Part shown: in pieces, positions 50,853 through 58,160 of the stretch
Layout: every line of letters starts with the position of its first letter
Numbering within the stretch: position 1 is the first letter of the stretch
Assembly (NCBI GenBank): GCA_964503315.1
Contig: CAZCZL010000010.1
Coordinates: 1-64,000, forward strand
DNA length: 64,000 nt
Direction: 5' to 3'
Origin: FEB-12 sp964503315
Lineage (GTDB): Bacteria > Zixibacteria > MSB-5A5 > GN15 > FEB-12
Notes under the pieces: generated by a model
Database searches by the model: none
What the model saw: only the letters and a program-made list of their open reading frames with translations
Told to the model about the DNA's origin: nothing
Made by a program: the position numbers and the translations under genes

Positions 50853-52544
50853 CTACGCGGTCGTGACCGCGAAGACCTCTTCCAGACTGATCAGGCCGGC
50901 CTTCATCTTGTCCACGGCCGCCATACGGAGGCTGAACATCCCCTGCTCGATAGCCAGCCGACGAAGTTCCGTGTCTGACTCCTTGGCCAGGATCATGGAC
51001 TCCAGTTCGGGGCTTATCGGCATCACCTCAAATAGACCGATTCGACCGGCTTTTCCAGTCCCGCCACAGTCATTGCAGCCGGTCCCTTTGAAGGCGCGAA
51101 TATTGCGCAGCAACTCCTTGGGCGCCTTGAGGCTCTCAACCTGCTCCTGAGTCAGGTTGATCTCCTGCTTGCAGTGCTGACAGATCTTGCGCGCCATACG
51201 CTGGGCCATGATCAACCGGGTCGCCGACGCTACCAGGTAGTTCGGAACACCCATATCGATCAATCGCGTAACCGATGACGGCGCGTCGTTCGTGTGCAAC
51301 GTCGAGAAAACCAAGTGTCCCGTGAGCGCGGCCTTGATGGCGATCTCCGCGGTCTCCGCGTCTCGTATCTCACCGACCATGATGATATCCGGGTCCTGTC
51401 GCAAGAACGACCGGAGCGCCGCGGCGAAGGTCAGCCCTATCTCGGACTTGACCGCCACCTGGTTGATCCCTTCGAAGTTGAACTCGACCGGGTCTTCCGC
51501 CGTCATAATATTGACATCGATCTGGTTCAACTGCTGCAACGCCGAATAAAGCGTCGTCGTTTTACCCGAACCCGTCGGTCCGGTCACCAGGATGATCCCG
51601 TATGGAGCGTGGATCTGCTCTTCAAACTTGGTCAGATCCTGCTCACGGAAGCCCAATTGCGTCATGTCGATCTTGAGCGCCATCGGATCCAAAATTCGCA
51701 TCACGACCTTTTCGCCGAAGATCAACGGGAGAACAGACACGCGGAGGTCAACCGTTCGTCCACCCAGCTTGATCTTGATACGTCCGTCCTGAGGAAGACG
51801 GCGCTCGGAAATATCCAGGTCGGCCATGATCTTGATACGCGACACGATCGCCGCGCGGTACTTGAACGGTAATGGCGCCATCTCGCGAAGATCGCCATCG
51901 ATACGATACCGCACGCGAATACGCTTCTCGTACATTTCGAAATGAATATCCGATGCCCCCATCCGGATCGCGTCACCGATGATCGAGTCAACCAGCTTGA
52001 CCAGCGGCTTGTCCTGGATCTGGGACATCAGGTCGCCTTCAGCCGGTGCATCTTCGACTGAGACCACCTCAAGATCCGAGTCATCCAGCGACTTGACGAT
52101 CTCGGACAGCCCGCTGCTATCCTTGTAATAGGATTCGATCGCCTTGTCGATCGCCTTCTCCGGCGCGATCGCCGGTTGCACGTTGCACCCGGTGATGAAC
52201 TTGATCGCGTCGAGTACGTAGATGTTGTTTGGATCGCTTATCGCTACCAGCAACGTTTTGTTGAGTTTGGAGACGGCGATGACTTTGAATTTGCGCGCGA
52301 TATCCAGGGGGATAAGCTTCACCACCTCAGGGTTCAGCTCGATATCGGCCAGGCGCAATGCGCCTATCTTCAGGTGCTTCCCAATGAAAGTCGCCAGCTC
52401 ATCCTCGGAGGAGATCGCCCCCATCTGGACAAGCACCGTACTGAACTTCTCTTTTTTCTCCCGCGACATGTTCAGCGCCTTCTCAGCCTGTTCGGCTGTG
52501 ATCTTTCCGGCGCTGACCAATAACGCACTGAGTTCAGCGGACAT
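50853..52544 (-). CDS. pilB: Type IV pilus assembly ATPase PilB
   Basis: The 563-residue GspE-family ATPase has the N-terminal domain (residues 1-150, GspE_N/MshEN type), Walker A VTGPTGSGKTTTL, TAEDPVEF Asp box, GEIRDAETAEIA Walker B and STLHTND. A four-cysteine zinc site (CQHC ... CNDC) lies in the C-terminal part. It drives pilus extension. SD GAAGG lies before the ATG. It is 59 bases after a roadblock gene and 150 before pilT, so the polarity genes and the pilus motor genes probably belong to one locus. Confidence 0.95.
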   Translation of the reverse strand: MSAELSALLVSAGKITAEQAEKALNMSREKKEKFSTVLVQMGAISSEDELATFIGKHLKIGALRLADIELNPEVVKLIPLDIARKFKVIAVSKLNKTLLVAISDPNNIYVLDAIKFITGCNVQPAIAPEKAIDKAIESYYKDSSGLSEIVKSLDDSDLEVVSVEDAPAEGDLMSQIQDKPLVKLVDSIIGDAIRMGASDIHFEMYEKRIRVRYRIDGDLREMAPLPFKYRAAIVSRIKIMADLDISERRLPQDGRIKIKLGGRTVDLRVSVLPLIFGEKVVMRILDPMALKIDMTQLGFREQDLTKFEEQIHAPYGIILVTGPTGSGKTTTLYSALQQLNQIDVNIMTAEDPVEFNFEGINQVAVKSEIGLTFAAALRSFLRQDPDIIMVGEIRDAETAEIAIKAALTGHLVFSTLHTNDAPSSVTRLIDMGVPNYLVASATRLIMAQRMARKICQHCKQEINLTQEQVESLKAPKELLRNIRAFKGTGCNDCGGTGKAGRIGLFEVMPISPELESMILAKESDTELRRLAIEQGMFSLRMAAVDKMKAGLISLEEVFAVTTA

Positions 52545-52603
52545 TAGTCGACCTTCTCATTGTTGACAGTTCGTTGGACCAATCGATCGCTCCCGGCGTC
52601 CGC

Positions 52604-53095
52604 TTAATCCTGAAAAATATCGTCCAGACGGTTCTGCGTCATATCGGCGAACTCTTGCGAGATATTGTTGCTCGGCTTCGCCCCGGTCTTCGCCTTGATC
52701 TGCTCAAAGACCTTCGCCAGTTCCGTCGCGGTCTCTTTAGCGTACAGGCGGACCATCCCGATGGTCGTCCGGTCGTCAAAGATCACTACGAGGATGGATC
52801 GTTCGCCCACGATCGACATATGGATATGGTCCTTCTTTCCCTGGTGGAACAACACCGAGAATTCCGGCTCACCGACCAACCGGGCGATCTCTTTGGTCGA
52901 GGCGAAGGACCCGGCCAGCAACGCCGCCAGCGCCGTTGTGTCGAGCGAATGGGTGAACCCCTGACGCGTGATCAGGTGTCCATCCTTGTCGACCAACAAA
53001 GCGCATTTGGCTTCGGCCCCTTTCAACATTTTGTTGAGGAGAGCATCGATCTGCGTGATCTCTTCCTCATACAGGATCAGTACGTCTTCTGACAT
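52604..53095 (-). CDS. Roadblock/LC7 domain protein (soluble, 163 aa)
   Basis: This 163-residue protein has a Roadblock/LC7 fold: EAKCALLVDKDGHLITRQGF (about 28-47), LDTTALAALLAGSFASTKEIARLVGEPEFSVLFHQGKKDHIHMSIVGE, and IVGERSILVVIFDDRTTIGMVRLY. A tail of about 40 residues follows. Such proteins dimerise and regulate small GTPases of the MglA/Ras-like class. It lies directly after the MglA gene (16 bases), with SD AGGAGG. It is one of four roadblock-bearing proteins in this island. Partner unknown, but the adjacent MglA is the obvious candidate. Confidence 0.85.
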   Translation of the reverse strand: MSEDVLILYEEEITQIDALLNKMLKGAEAKCALLVDKDGHLITRQGFTHSLDTTALAALLAGSFASTKEIARLVGEPEFSVLFHQGKKDHIHMSIVGERSILVVIFDDRTTIGMVRLYAKETATELAKVFEQIKAKTGAKPSNNISQEFADMTQNRLDDIFQD

Positions 53096-53111
53096 TGCGA
53101 CCTCCTAACAG

Positions 53112-54125
53112 CTACTTCAACCCAAACAGACGCTTGAAGAATCCCCGCTTTTTCTTGGGTGCCTCGTGGCGACGACGCAGCGGGGGAGCCATGCTCGGCG
53201 CGTGCAGACGCGTCTGCTCATCGCTGCTGGGTGTCCTCTCTTCAGCTTCCTGCCTTCTATATCCGAAAGAATCCGCGTGCGGCGCCGGCGCCGGTTGCGG
53301 TGCTACTGCCACTGGTTCCGGGGCGACCGGAGCGCTGACTGCCGCCGGCTTTGATACCGGCGCTGGCTCAGAACCCGGGTACGGACGATAACTGTCCGCC
53401 GATGATGGGATCTGGATCTGCCCGCTCCCCGACGCGGATCGCGCCGGCTGGGCCGAACCCACCATATCAGGTGAGACATTCGGCGCGACCGCCACGCGGC
53501 CGGAATCGCCACCGATATCGCTCGACTTGAATCGCGTCGTGCTCGTGTTTTTCGCCTTATCGAGCACAAGCTTGATGATCAGCTTCAGCGTATCGAATAC
53601 ACCATTACCGATCGTCGCCGAAGCTTCATAATACGGCCAGCCTCGCTTGTTCAACTGCGCCTGCAGTTGCTCCACCGTCATGACATTCGGAAGATCCCGC
53701 TTGTTGTACTGGATCACGATCGGCACATCCGTCACCGCGTAGCCGTACTCCGCGAGGTTATCCTCCAGGTTCATCAACGACTCGATATTCTCATCCATCT
53801 TATCCGGCTGACTGTCCGCCACAAAGACGATCCCGTCCACTCCGCGCAACACCAGCTTTCGCGTCGCGTTGTAATAGACCTGGCCGGGGACCGTATACAA
53901 CTGGAACTTCGCCGAGAATCCGTTTATCGACCCAATATTGATCGGGAGGAAATCGAAATAGAGCGTCCGGTCCGCCTCGGTCGCCAGCGAGATGAGCTTC
54001 CCGCGCGTGTTCGACGGCACCTTGGCATGGACATACTGCAGATTCGTCGTCTTTCCCGACAATCCGGGTCCATAGTAGACGATCTTGCAGCAGACCTCCC
54101 GAGATGAATAGTTGATTGAAACCAT
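53112..54125 (-). CDS. mglA: MglA-like small GTPase with Pro-rich extension and basic C-terminal tail
   Basis: Residues 1-195 are a Ras-like MglA GTPase. The P-loop GPGLSGKTT is at 19-27, the MglA switch TVPGQVYY holds G3, NKRD is G4 and SAT is the G5 region. In place of an end near 195, as in Myxococcus MglA, a 140-residue extension follows. It is Pro/Ala-rich (KPAAVSAPVAPEPVAVAPQP) and ends in a basic amphipathic tail KKKRGFFKRLFGLK. MglA sets cell polarity and T4P localisation in its GTP form. The gene is surrounded by roadblock genes of which the 113-residue MglB-like is the likely GAP. Domain assignment is firm; the meaning of the tail is inference. Confidence 0.93.
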   Translation of the reverse strand: MVSINYSSREVCCKIVYYGPGLSGKTTNLQYVHAKVPSNTRGKLISLATEADRTLYFDFLPINIGSINGFSAKFQLYTVPGQVYYNATRKLVLRGVDGIVFVADSQPDKMDENIESLMNLEDNLAEYGYAVTDVPIVIQYNKRDLPNVMTVEQLQAQLNKRGWPYYEASATIGNGVFDTLKLIIKLVLDKAKNTSTTRFKSSDIGGDSGRVAVAPNVSPDMVGSAQPARSASGSGQIQIPSSADSYRPYPGSEPAPVSKPAAVSAPVAPEPVAVAPQPAPAPHADSFGYRRQEAEERTPSSDEQTRLHAPSMAPPLRRRHEAPKKKRGFFKRLFGLK

Positions 54126-54152
54126 ACTCGACCCTGGGATTACCTTTCAGCC

Positions 54153-54494
54153 TCAACTGGCCACTTTCAGTTTACCAACGGCGTTTTTGATCTCCAGACG
54201 GATGAGCCCGATATTGACATCCTTCTGCGCCGTTACCACCAAGATTCCCAGCCCGGCATCCGTGAAAAACAACTTTGCGTCGTCAGCCTCGATCGTCACC
54301 TGCTGCAACGGACTCGTGCGGAGACGATCCAGCGACTTCTGGATGTTCGACGTGATCGATGCCGCCAGGGCGCCGACCGTCTCACCCTCAAACCCGGTCT
54401 CCATGTCCGCGGCGATGACTATACCGTCATTGCCGACCACCATCGAACCGGTGATCCCCGGGGTTTTGTTCAGTTCATCGAGAATGTGATACAT
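54153..54494 (-). CDS. MglB-like Roadblock/LC7 protein (113 aa)
   Basis: The minimal 113-residue roadblock domain has the signatures GSMVVGNDGIVIAADMETGFEGETVGALAASITSNIQKSLDRL and VTIEADDAKLFFTDAGLGILVVTAQKDVNIGLIRLEI. This is the plan of MglB, the GTPase-activating partner of MglA. It lies 27 bases before the mglA start, the classic mglBA arrangement, and its start overlaps the neighbouring transmembrane roadblock gene by 20 bases. SD GGAGAG lies upstream. Confidence 0.88.
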   Translation of the reverse strand: MYHILDELNKTPGITGSMVVGNDGIVIAADMETGFEGETVGALAASITSNIQKSLDRLRTSPLQQVTIEADDAKLFFTDAGLGILVVTAQKDVNIGLIRLEIKNAVGKLKVAS

Positions 54495-55461
54495 GTACTC
54501 TCTCCGCGTTGACTTCCTGCTGCTTCTGGCTATATCGCTCAGCGTAATACTTCTTGATCATTTCCATGCACTGGTTCATCCGGATCGCCAGCGTATCATC
54601 CGCCTGACGTTCCGCCAGCACCAGCACGGTATAGTGCGCCTCATGCGTGATCACCAGGCGCTTTTCCTGGAACACTACATCAACTTTTTCCGGTGATCCA
54701 AGTCGCGAGCGCTCTAGCGACCTGCGGTTCTGCTCGTAGATCACCATCGCCAGCGGCGCCCAATCTTCCGGTATCAGCGATCCCCGTCTGAAATTCGCCA
54801 GCAGCAACCCTTCCGGATCCACTACCAGCGCAAGGAACACCGAACCATGCTCGCCCAGATATTTCACCGCCCGGTCAAAGGCGTTCAGATCGTTATAATT
54901 TGCCGCATAGACATCACTGGTCGAGGCCGGGCGCTTCGCCTCCTGCTCCGGAACCGTGAACTGCCGTGCTTCGCTGATAATCCCTTTCTCTTTCGAGATC
55001 GCTATCGAACTGGTTGGCTGCTGCTCTTTCACCACTGGCTGCGGCTTGGGAGTACGAAGCGTCGGGCGCGGCACCGAGAATCTCTCCAGATACGCGCGCA
55101 GCACGTAGGGTGTACCGGCCACTTGCAGGATCACGACCGGCAAATACCCCCAGACACCTATTTTGATCCCGCTCAGTATCCCCAGCGAATAGATCAGCGA
55201 AATGATCACCCCAAACAGCACACCTGCCGTAAGACGATAGCCCACACAGAGCCCCGCCATCAGCAACGTACGAGGGAGCACCGCTCGGCGATTGAACAAA
55301 TATGTGGTCGCGGCATAGTACGCCAATTCCAGCGCCACCGTCCAGACCGCCGCTGAACCCAGCTCCGAGCCGATCCGGCCTGGAAACGCGATCAGCGGAA
55401 CAGCCAGGATGATCGCTGTCCCCAACGCCACTCGGCTCGCCTGATGTCCGATCATGCCCAT
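54475..55461 (-). CDS. Membrane-anchored roadblock-like protein (multi-TM N-terminus)
   Basis: This 328-residue protein has about five hydrophobic helices in residues 12-130 (VALGTAIILAVPLIAFPG, WTVALELAYYAATTYLF, TAGVLFGVIISLIYSLGI, WGYLPVVILQVAGTP). A polar linker leads to a roadblock-like domain at about 195-310 (GEHGSVFLALVVDPEGLLLANFRRG, VDVVFQEKRLVITHEAHYTVLVLAER). It could tether a roadblock GTPase regulator to the membrane. It starts after SD GAGGAG and overlaps the MglB gene by 20 bases. It is the second of four roadblock variants. I recognise the domain layout but no named family. Confidence 0.7.
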   Translation of the reverse strand: MGMIGHQASRVALGTAIILAVPLIAFPGRIGSELGSAAVWTVALELAYYAATTYLFNRRAVLPRTLLMAGLCVGYRLTAGVLFGVIISLIYSLGILSGIKIGVWGYLPVVILQVAGTPYVLRAYLERFSVPRPTLRTPKPQPVVKEQQPTSSIAISKEKGIISEARQFTVPEQEAKRPASTSDVYAANYNDLNAFDRAVKYLGEHGSVFLALVVDPEGLLLANFRRGSLIPEDWAPLAMVIYEQNRRSLERSRLGSPEKVDVVFQEKRLVITHEAHYTVLVLAERQADDTLAIRMNQCMEMIKKYYAERYSQKQQEVNAERVHVSHSR

Positions 55462-55473
55462 ACGTTCTCCTCG

Positions 55474-56373
55474 TTACCTCACCCTATACTGGTCCAACAG
55501 TGAGGTTATTTTCATGCGCAACGTCCCTAAATTGGTCGTGCCGTTTCCATAGAAAATGAACAGTCCGTCTTTCACCCGGACCAGATAGTAGATCGCGTTG
55601 GATGCTTCTATCAGCACCGCGCTGGCGGGACCAAAGGTCGTGCGCGCCAGTTCATGGTTCGCCAGCTTGATCACTTCGGACATCGCCGCCGCGCAGGTCG
55701 TCGCGTCCAGACGTGTTCCCCACTCCGATTCAACCACCAGCCCTTCCTGGTTCACGAACAACGCGCCATCGATACCCGGCAACTCAACCGCTTGCTCAAG
55801 TAGATCACGCGAAGTAATGGCCGTTGGCACTTTTGGCGCGGGCACCGGCGTTACCGCTTCTTCTGCCAGCGGCTTCTTTGGTTCCGGATGGCGACCGCGG
55901 ATCTCGACACGTCCCGAACGCAGACTCTTCGGCTCTATTTGCTCTGCATGCTCTTCCGGCAAACGCTGCGCGATATCCAGCAGTCGCTTGATCTGCTCGT
56001 TGTTCGGATCCCCCAGATGCAGTTTGCGCAGTAATTTCACGGCGCCGGCAAACTCACCTTTGTAGATATATATCTCAGCCAGGAGCAACTCGATTGTCCG
56101 GCTGTTCCCTTCGATATCGATCGCTCGCTTGACCTCGGCTTCCGCCCAGTCATACAGCCCACGATCAAGATTGATCTTGGCCATCACGATATGCGCGGAA
56201 CCGTAATTCGGATGTAGACGCAATCCGCTCTGACAAACACGAAACGCTTTGTCGAGCTCCCCCTTGCGACGAAGCGCTTCCGCCAATGCGGCAAAGATCT
56301 GGGAGTTGGGGTCAACTTCCAGGATCTTCTGGCACTTCTCAATTCGATCCTGTATGTCAGCGGCTGGTATCAT
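55474..56373 (-). CDS. TPR plus roadblock fusion protein
   Basis: This 299-residue protein has N-terminal tetratricopeptide repeats (about 10-140: SQIFAALAEALRRKGELDKAFRVCQSGLRLHPNYGSAHIVMAKI). A Pro-rich linker leads to a C-terminal roadblock domain from about 185 (GIDGALFVNQEGLVVESEWGTRLDATTCAAAMSEVIKLANHELARTTFG). It ends DQYRVR. Such fusions could recruit protein partners to MglA. It lies 12 bases before the transmembrane roadblock gene. Confidence 0.8.
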   Translation of the reverse strand: MIPAADIQDRIEKCQKILEVDPNSQIFAALAEALRRKGELDKAFRVCQSGLRLHPNYGSAHIVMAKINLDRGLYDWAEAEVKRAIDIEGNSRTIELLLAEIYIYKGEFAGAVKLLRKLHLGDPNNEQIKRLLDIAQRLPEEHAEQIEPKSLRSGRVEIRGRHPEPKKPLAEEAVTPVPAPKVPTAITSRDLLEQAVELPGIDGALFVNQEGLVVESEWGTRLDATTCAAAMSEVIKLANHELARTTFGPASAVLIEASNAIYYLVRVKDGLFIFYGNGTTNLGTLRMKITSLLDQYRVR

Positions 56374-56475
56374 GCACCGTTTCTATAACTTACTTGCTAA
56401 TAATCCCTTGCGAATTCACTTAATTTTGCGGCTGGCTAAAAATAGTCTCCGCAAGAACTTATGTCAACTCAAATA

Positions 56476-56841
56476 CTAACCCAACGCCTTTTTGGTCTCC
56501 AGTATTCCCCATATAAAGAGCCCTGTCATGGCAGTCAGAATCCCCGGCACCAGCCACGGATTGTTGATGATCACGCCAAACCCGGTCAGCAGGACCACCA
56601 CCTGGCTCGCTGTCAGTAGCAAAAACGCTCCGCCAAAGAAAAGCCAGCTTTTACTGAGCTGCCCGCCTCGCACCAGGGTGAAGACCTGGACCGCAAAAAC
56701 CACACAGCCGACTGCCGCGGCCAACAGCAGAATCGTCATCAATAACGGCTGAGCAGGGGCCAATGCCACCGTCGGGGCATCCTGTGCCGATACCGAACCG
56801 GTCAGGAGCATCGAAATAACTGTCCACACTTTCGTCTTCAT
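56476..56841 (-). CDS. Small multi-pass membrane protein
   Basis: This 121-residue protein has an N-terminal signal-like segment (MKTKVWTVISMLLTGSVSAQD) and three further hydrophobic helices (about 35-58, 68-90, 95-113). I do not recognise it. It lies 2 bases after the DUF4388 gene and 102 bases before the TPR gene, so it belongs to the polarity operon; it could be a membrane adaptor. Confidence 0.6.
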   Translation of the reverse strand: MKTKVWTVISMLLTGSVSAQDAPTVALAPAQPLLMTILLLAAAVGCVVFAVQVFTLVRGGQLSKSWLFFGGAFLLLTASQVVVLLTGFGVIINNPWLVPGILTAMTGLFIWGILETKKALG

Positions 56842-56843
56842 CT

Positions 56844-58046
56844 TTATCCTCGCACTAACTTGACTACTTTTTCCGCGCGTTTGATCGTCCCGTAGAACGT
56901 ATCCTCTATCCCGAATCGCTGCACCAGCTCGCGACGCTGCGCCAGCGGCAGAGTGATCTCTTTCTTGACGCGATTGATCGACTCACGATACGGCCCCACA
57001 CCGATCAGGTCATACACGAACACCAACTGCTCGGAAAGCATCCGGTCCAGGGCGTTCATCAGCGTGAAATACCGCGTCGGCTGCGGGATCGATCGGACGG
57101 CCGCCAGGAATTTGTCGAATGATGGAGCTAACTCCGAACCCGGCTCTACTCCCGGGAAGAACACCAACAGACCCTGACGATACTGTGCCAGGAATGACGC
57201 GTAACGGGTGTTACTCTCGCCGAGTACGCTATCAACCAGGGTCCGGATACGATAGAAGCAGGAGTTGTACATCGTGAAGACGATCGACAGCGCCACCTCT
57301 TCCTCATCTTCCTGGAATTGCGGCTGGGCCGTCGCCGTCCCGGCCACTTCGATCAGTCCGCTCAGGATGAGCTTGTACACCGCGCGACAGGTAACAAACT
57401 CACCCATCGGCGAGATATCGAGCAATTCCGGCAAGGTCCGCTCGCCGTTGATCAACGACAACATCCGGAATTCATCAACCGAAAGCGAAATATCTTCTTC
57501 TTCGGATTTCGGCGCCTTGGCGATCCGCAACAGCGCGTTGTCCGGCGGAAGGACCTTCTGGATCTCGGTCCACTCGTCGATACGACGCGTCCCTTCCATG
57601 ATCACGTTCATGGTGTTCAGTTCCAGGTAAAACGGCGCGTTGCGCGGCTGAGCGTTCTCATGGAACATGAACTCCCCTTCTCTCCAGGAGAAGAGGTTGT
57701 AGACGATCTCTTCGATCTGCATCTTCAACACCGCGCCGATCTCTTCCTTGTCGAAAAGATCCATGTCGATCAGCGTGGTCCCCAACTGACGCCCCGTCTG
57801 TTTGTGCAGCGTGATCGCGCGCTCCAGATCAGATTTGGAAAGCTTCCCCCGCTTCAACAACATATTCCCCAGCAGATCCTCGGAGCTGTTGACCGAGGAC
57901 GCATAGATGACATTCCCATCGCGGAACGCGACTTCTTTTTGGCGCGAGGATGTCTTGCACTCAAGTATCCCGGTCTTCTTGCCAGTCGCGAGCAACTGAA
58001 GAATGTCCGGGAACGAGACTGTCCGCAGATTCCCTGAAAGACTCAT
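56844..58046 (-). CDS. DUF4388 (PatA N-terminal-like) protein
   Basis: The 400-residue protein starts MSLSGNLRTVSFPDILQLLATGKKTGILECKTSSRQKEVAFRDGNVIYASS, the DUF4388/PATAN start found in PatA and many myxobacterial regulatory proteins. A second such segment, LGNMLLKRGKLSKSDLERAI...LGTTLIDMDLFDKEEIGAVLKMQIEEIVYNLFSWREGEFMF, follows at about 60-130. Its C-terminal half (LNALDRMLSEQLVFVYDLIGVGPYRESINRVK) is helical. It is the first gene of the island that runs down to pilS. A regulatory or polar-scaffold role is inference. Confidence 0.82.
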   Translation of the reverse strand: MSLSGNLRTVSFPDILQLLATGKKTGILECKTSSRQKEVAFRDGNVIYASSVNSSEDLLGNMLLKRGKLSKSDLERAITLHKQTGRQLGTTLIDMDLFDKEEIGAVLKMQIEEIVYNLFSWREGEFMFHENAQPRNAPFYLELNTMNVIMEGTRRIDEWTEIQKVLPPDNALLRIAKAPKSEEEDISLSVDEFRMLSLINGERTLPELLDISPMGEFVTCRAVYKLILSGLIEVAGTATAQPQFQEDEEEVALSIVFTMYNSCFYRIRTLVDSVLGESNTRYASFLAQYRQGLLVFFPGVEPGSELAPSFDKFLAAVRSIPQPTRYFTLMNALDRMLSEQLVFVYDLIGVGPYRESINRVKKEITLPLAQRRELVQRFGIEDTFYGTIKRAEKVVKLVRG

Positions 58047-58160
58047 GTTTCAAAGCCCTTAAAATCCATGCCCTGCATGGGTTATTCGATATGTCGGGTA
58101 CTTCTGTGACTGTATCGGGACAAATGCCGTAATTCTTTATCCCAACGGCAGGAATAACCG

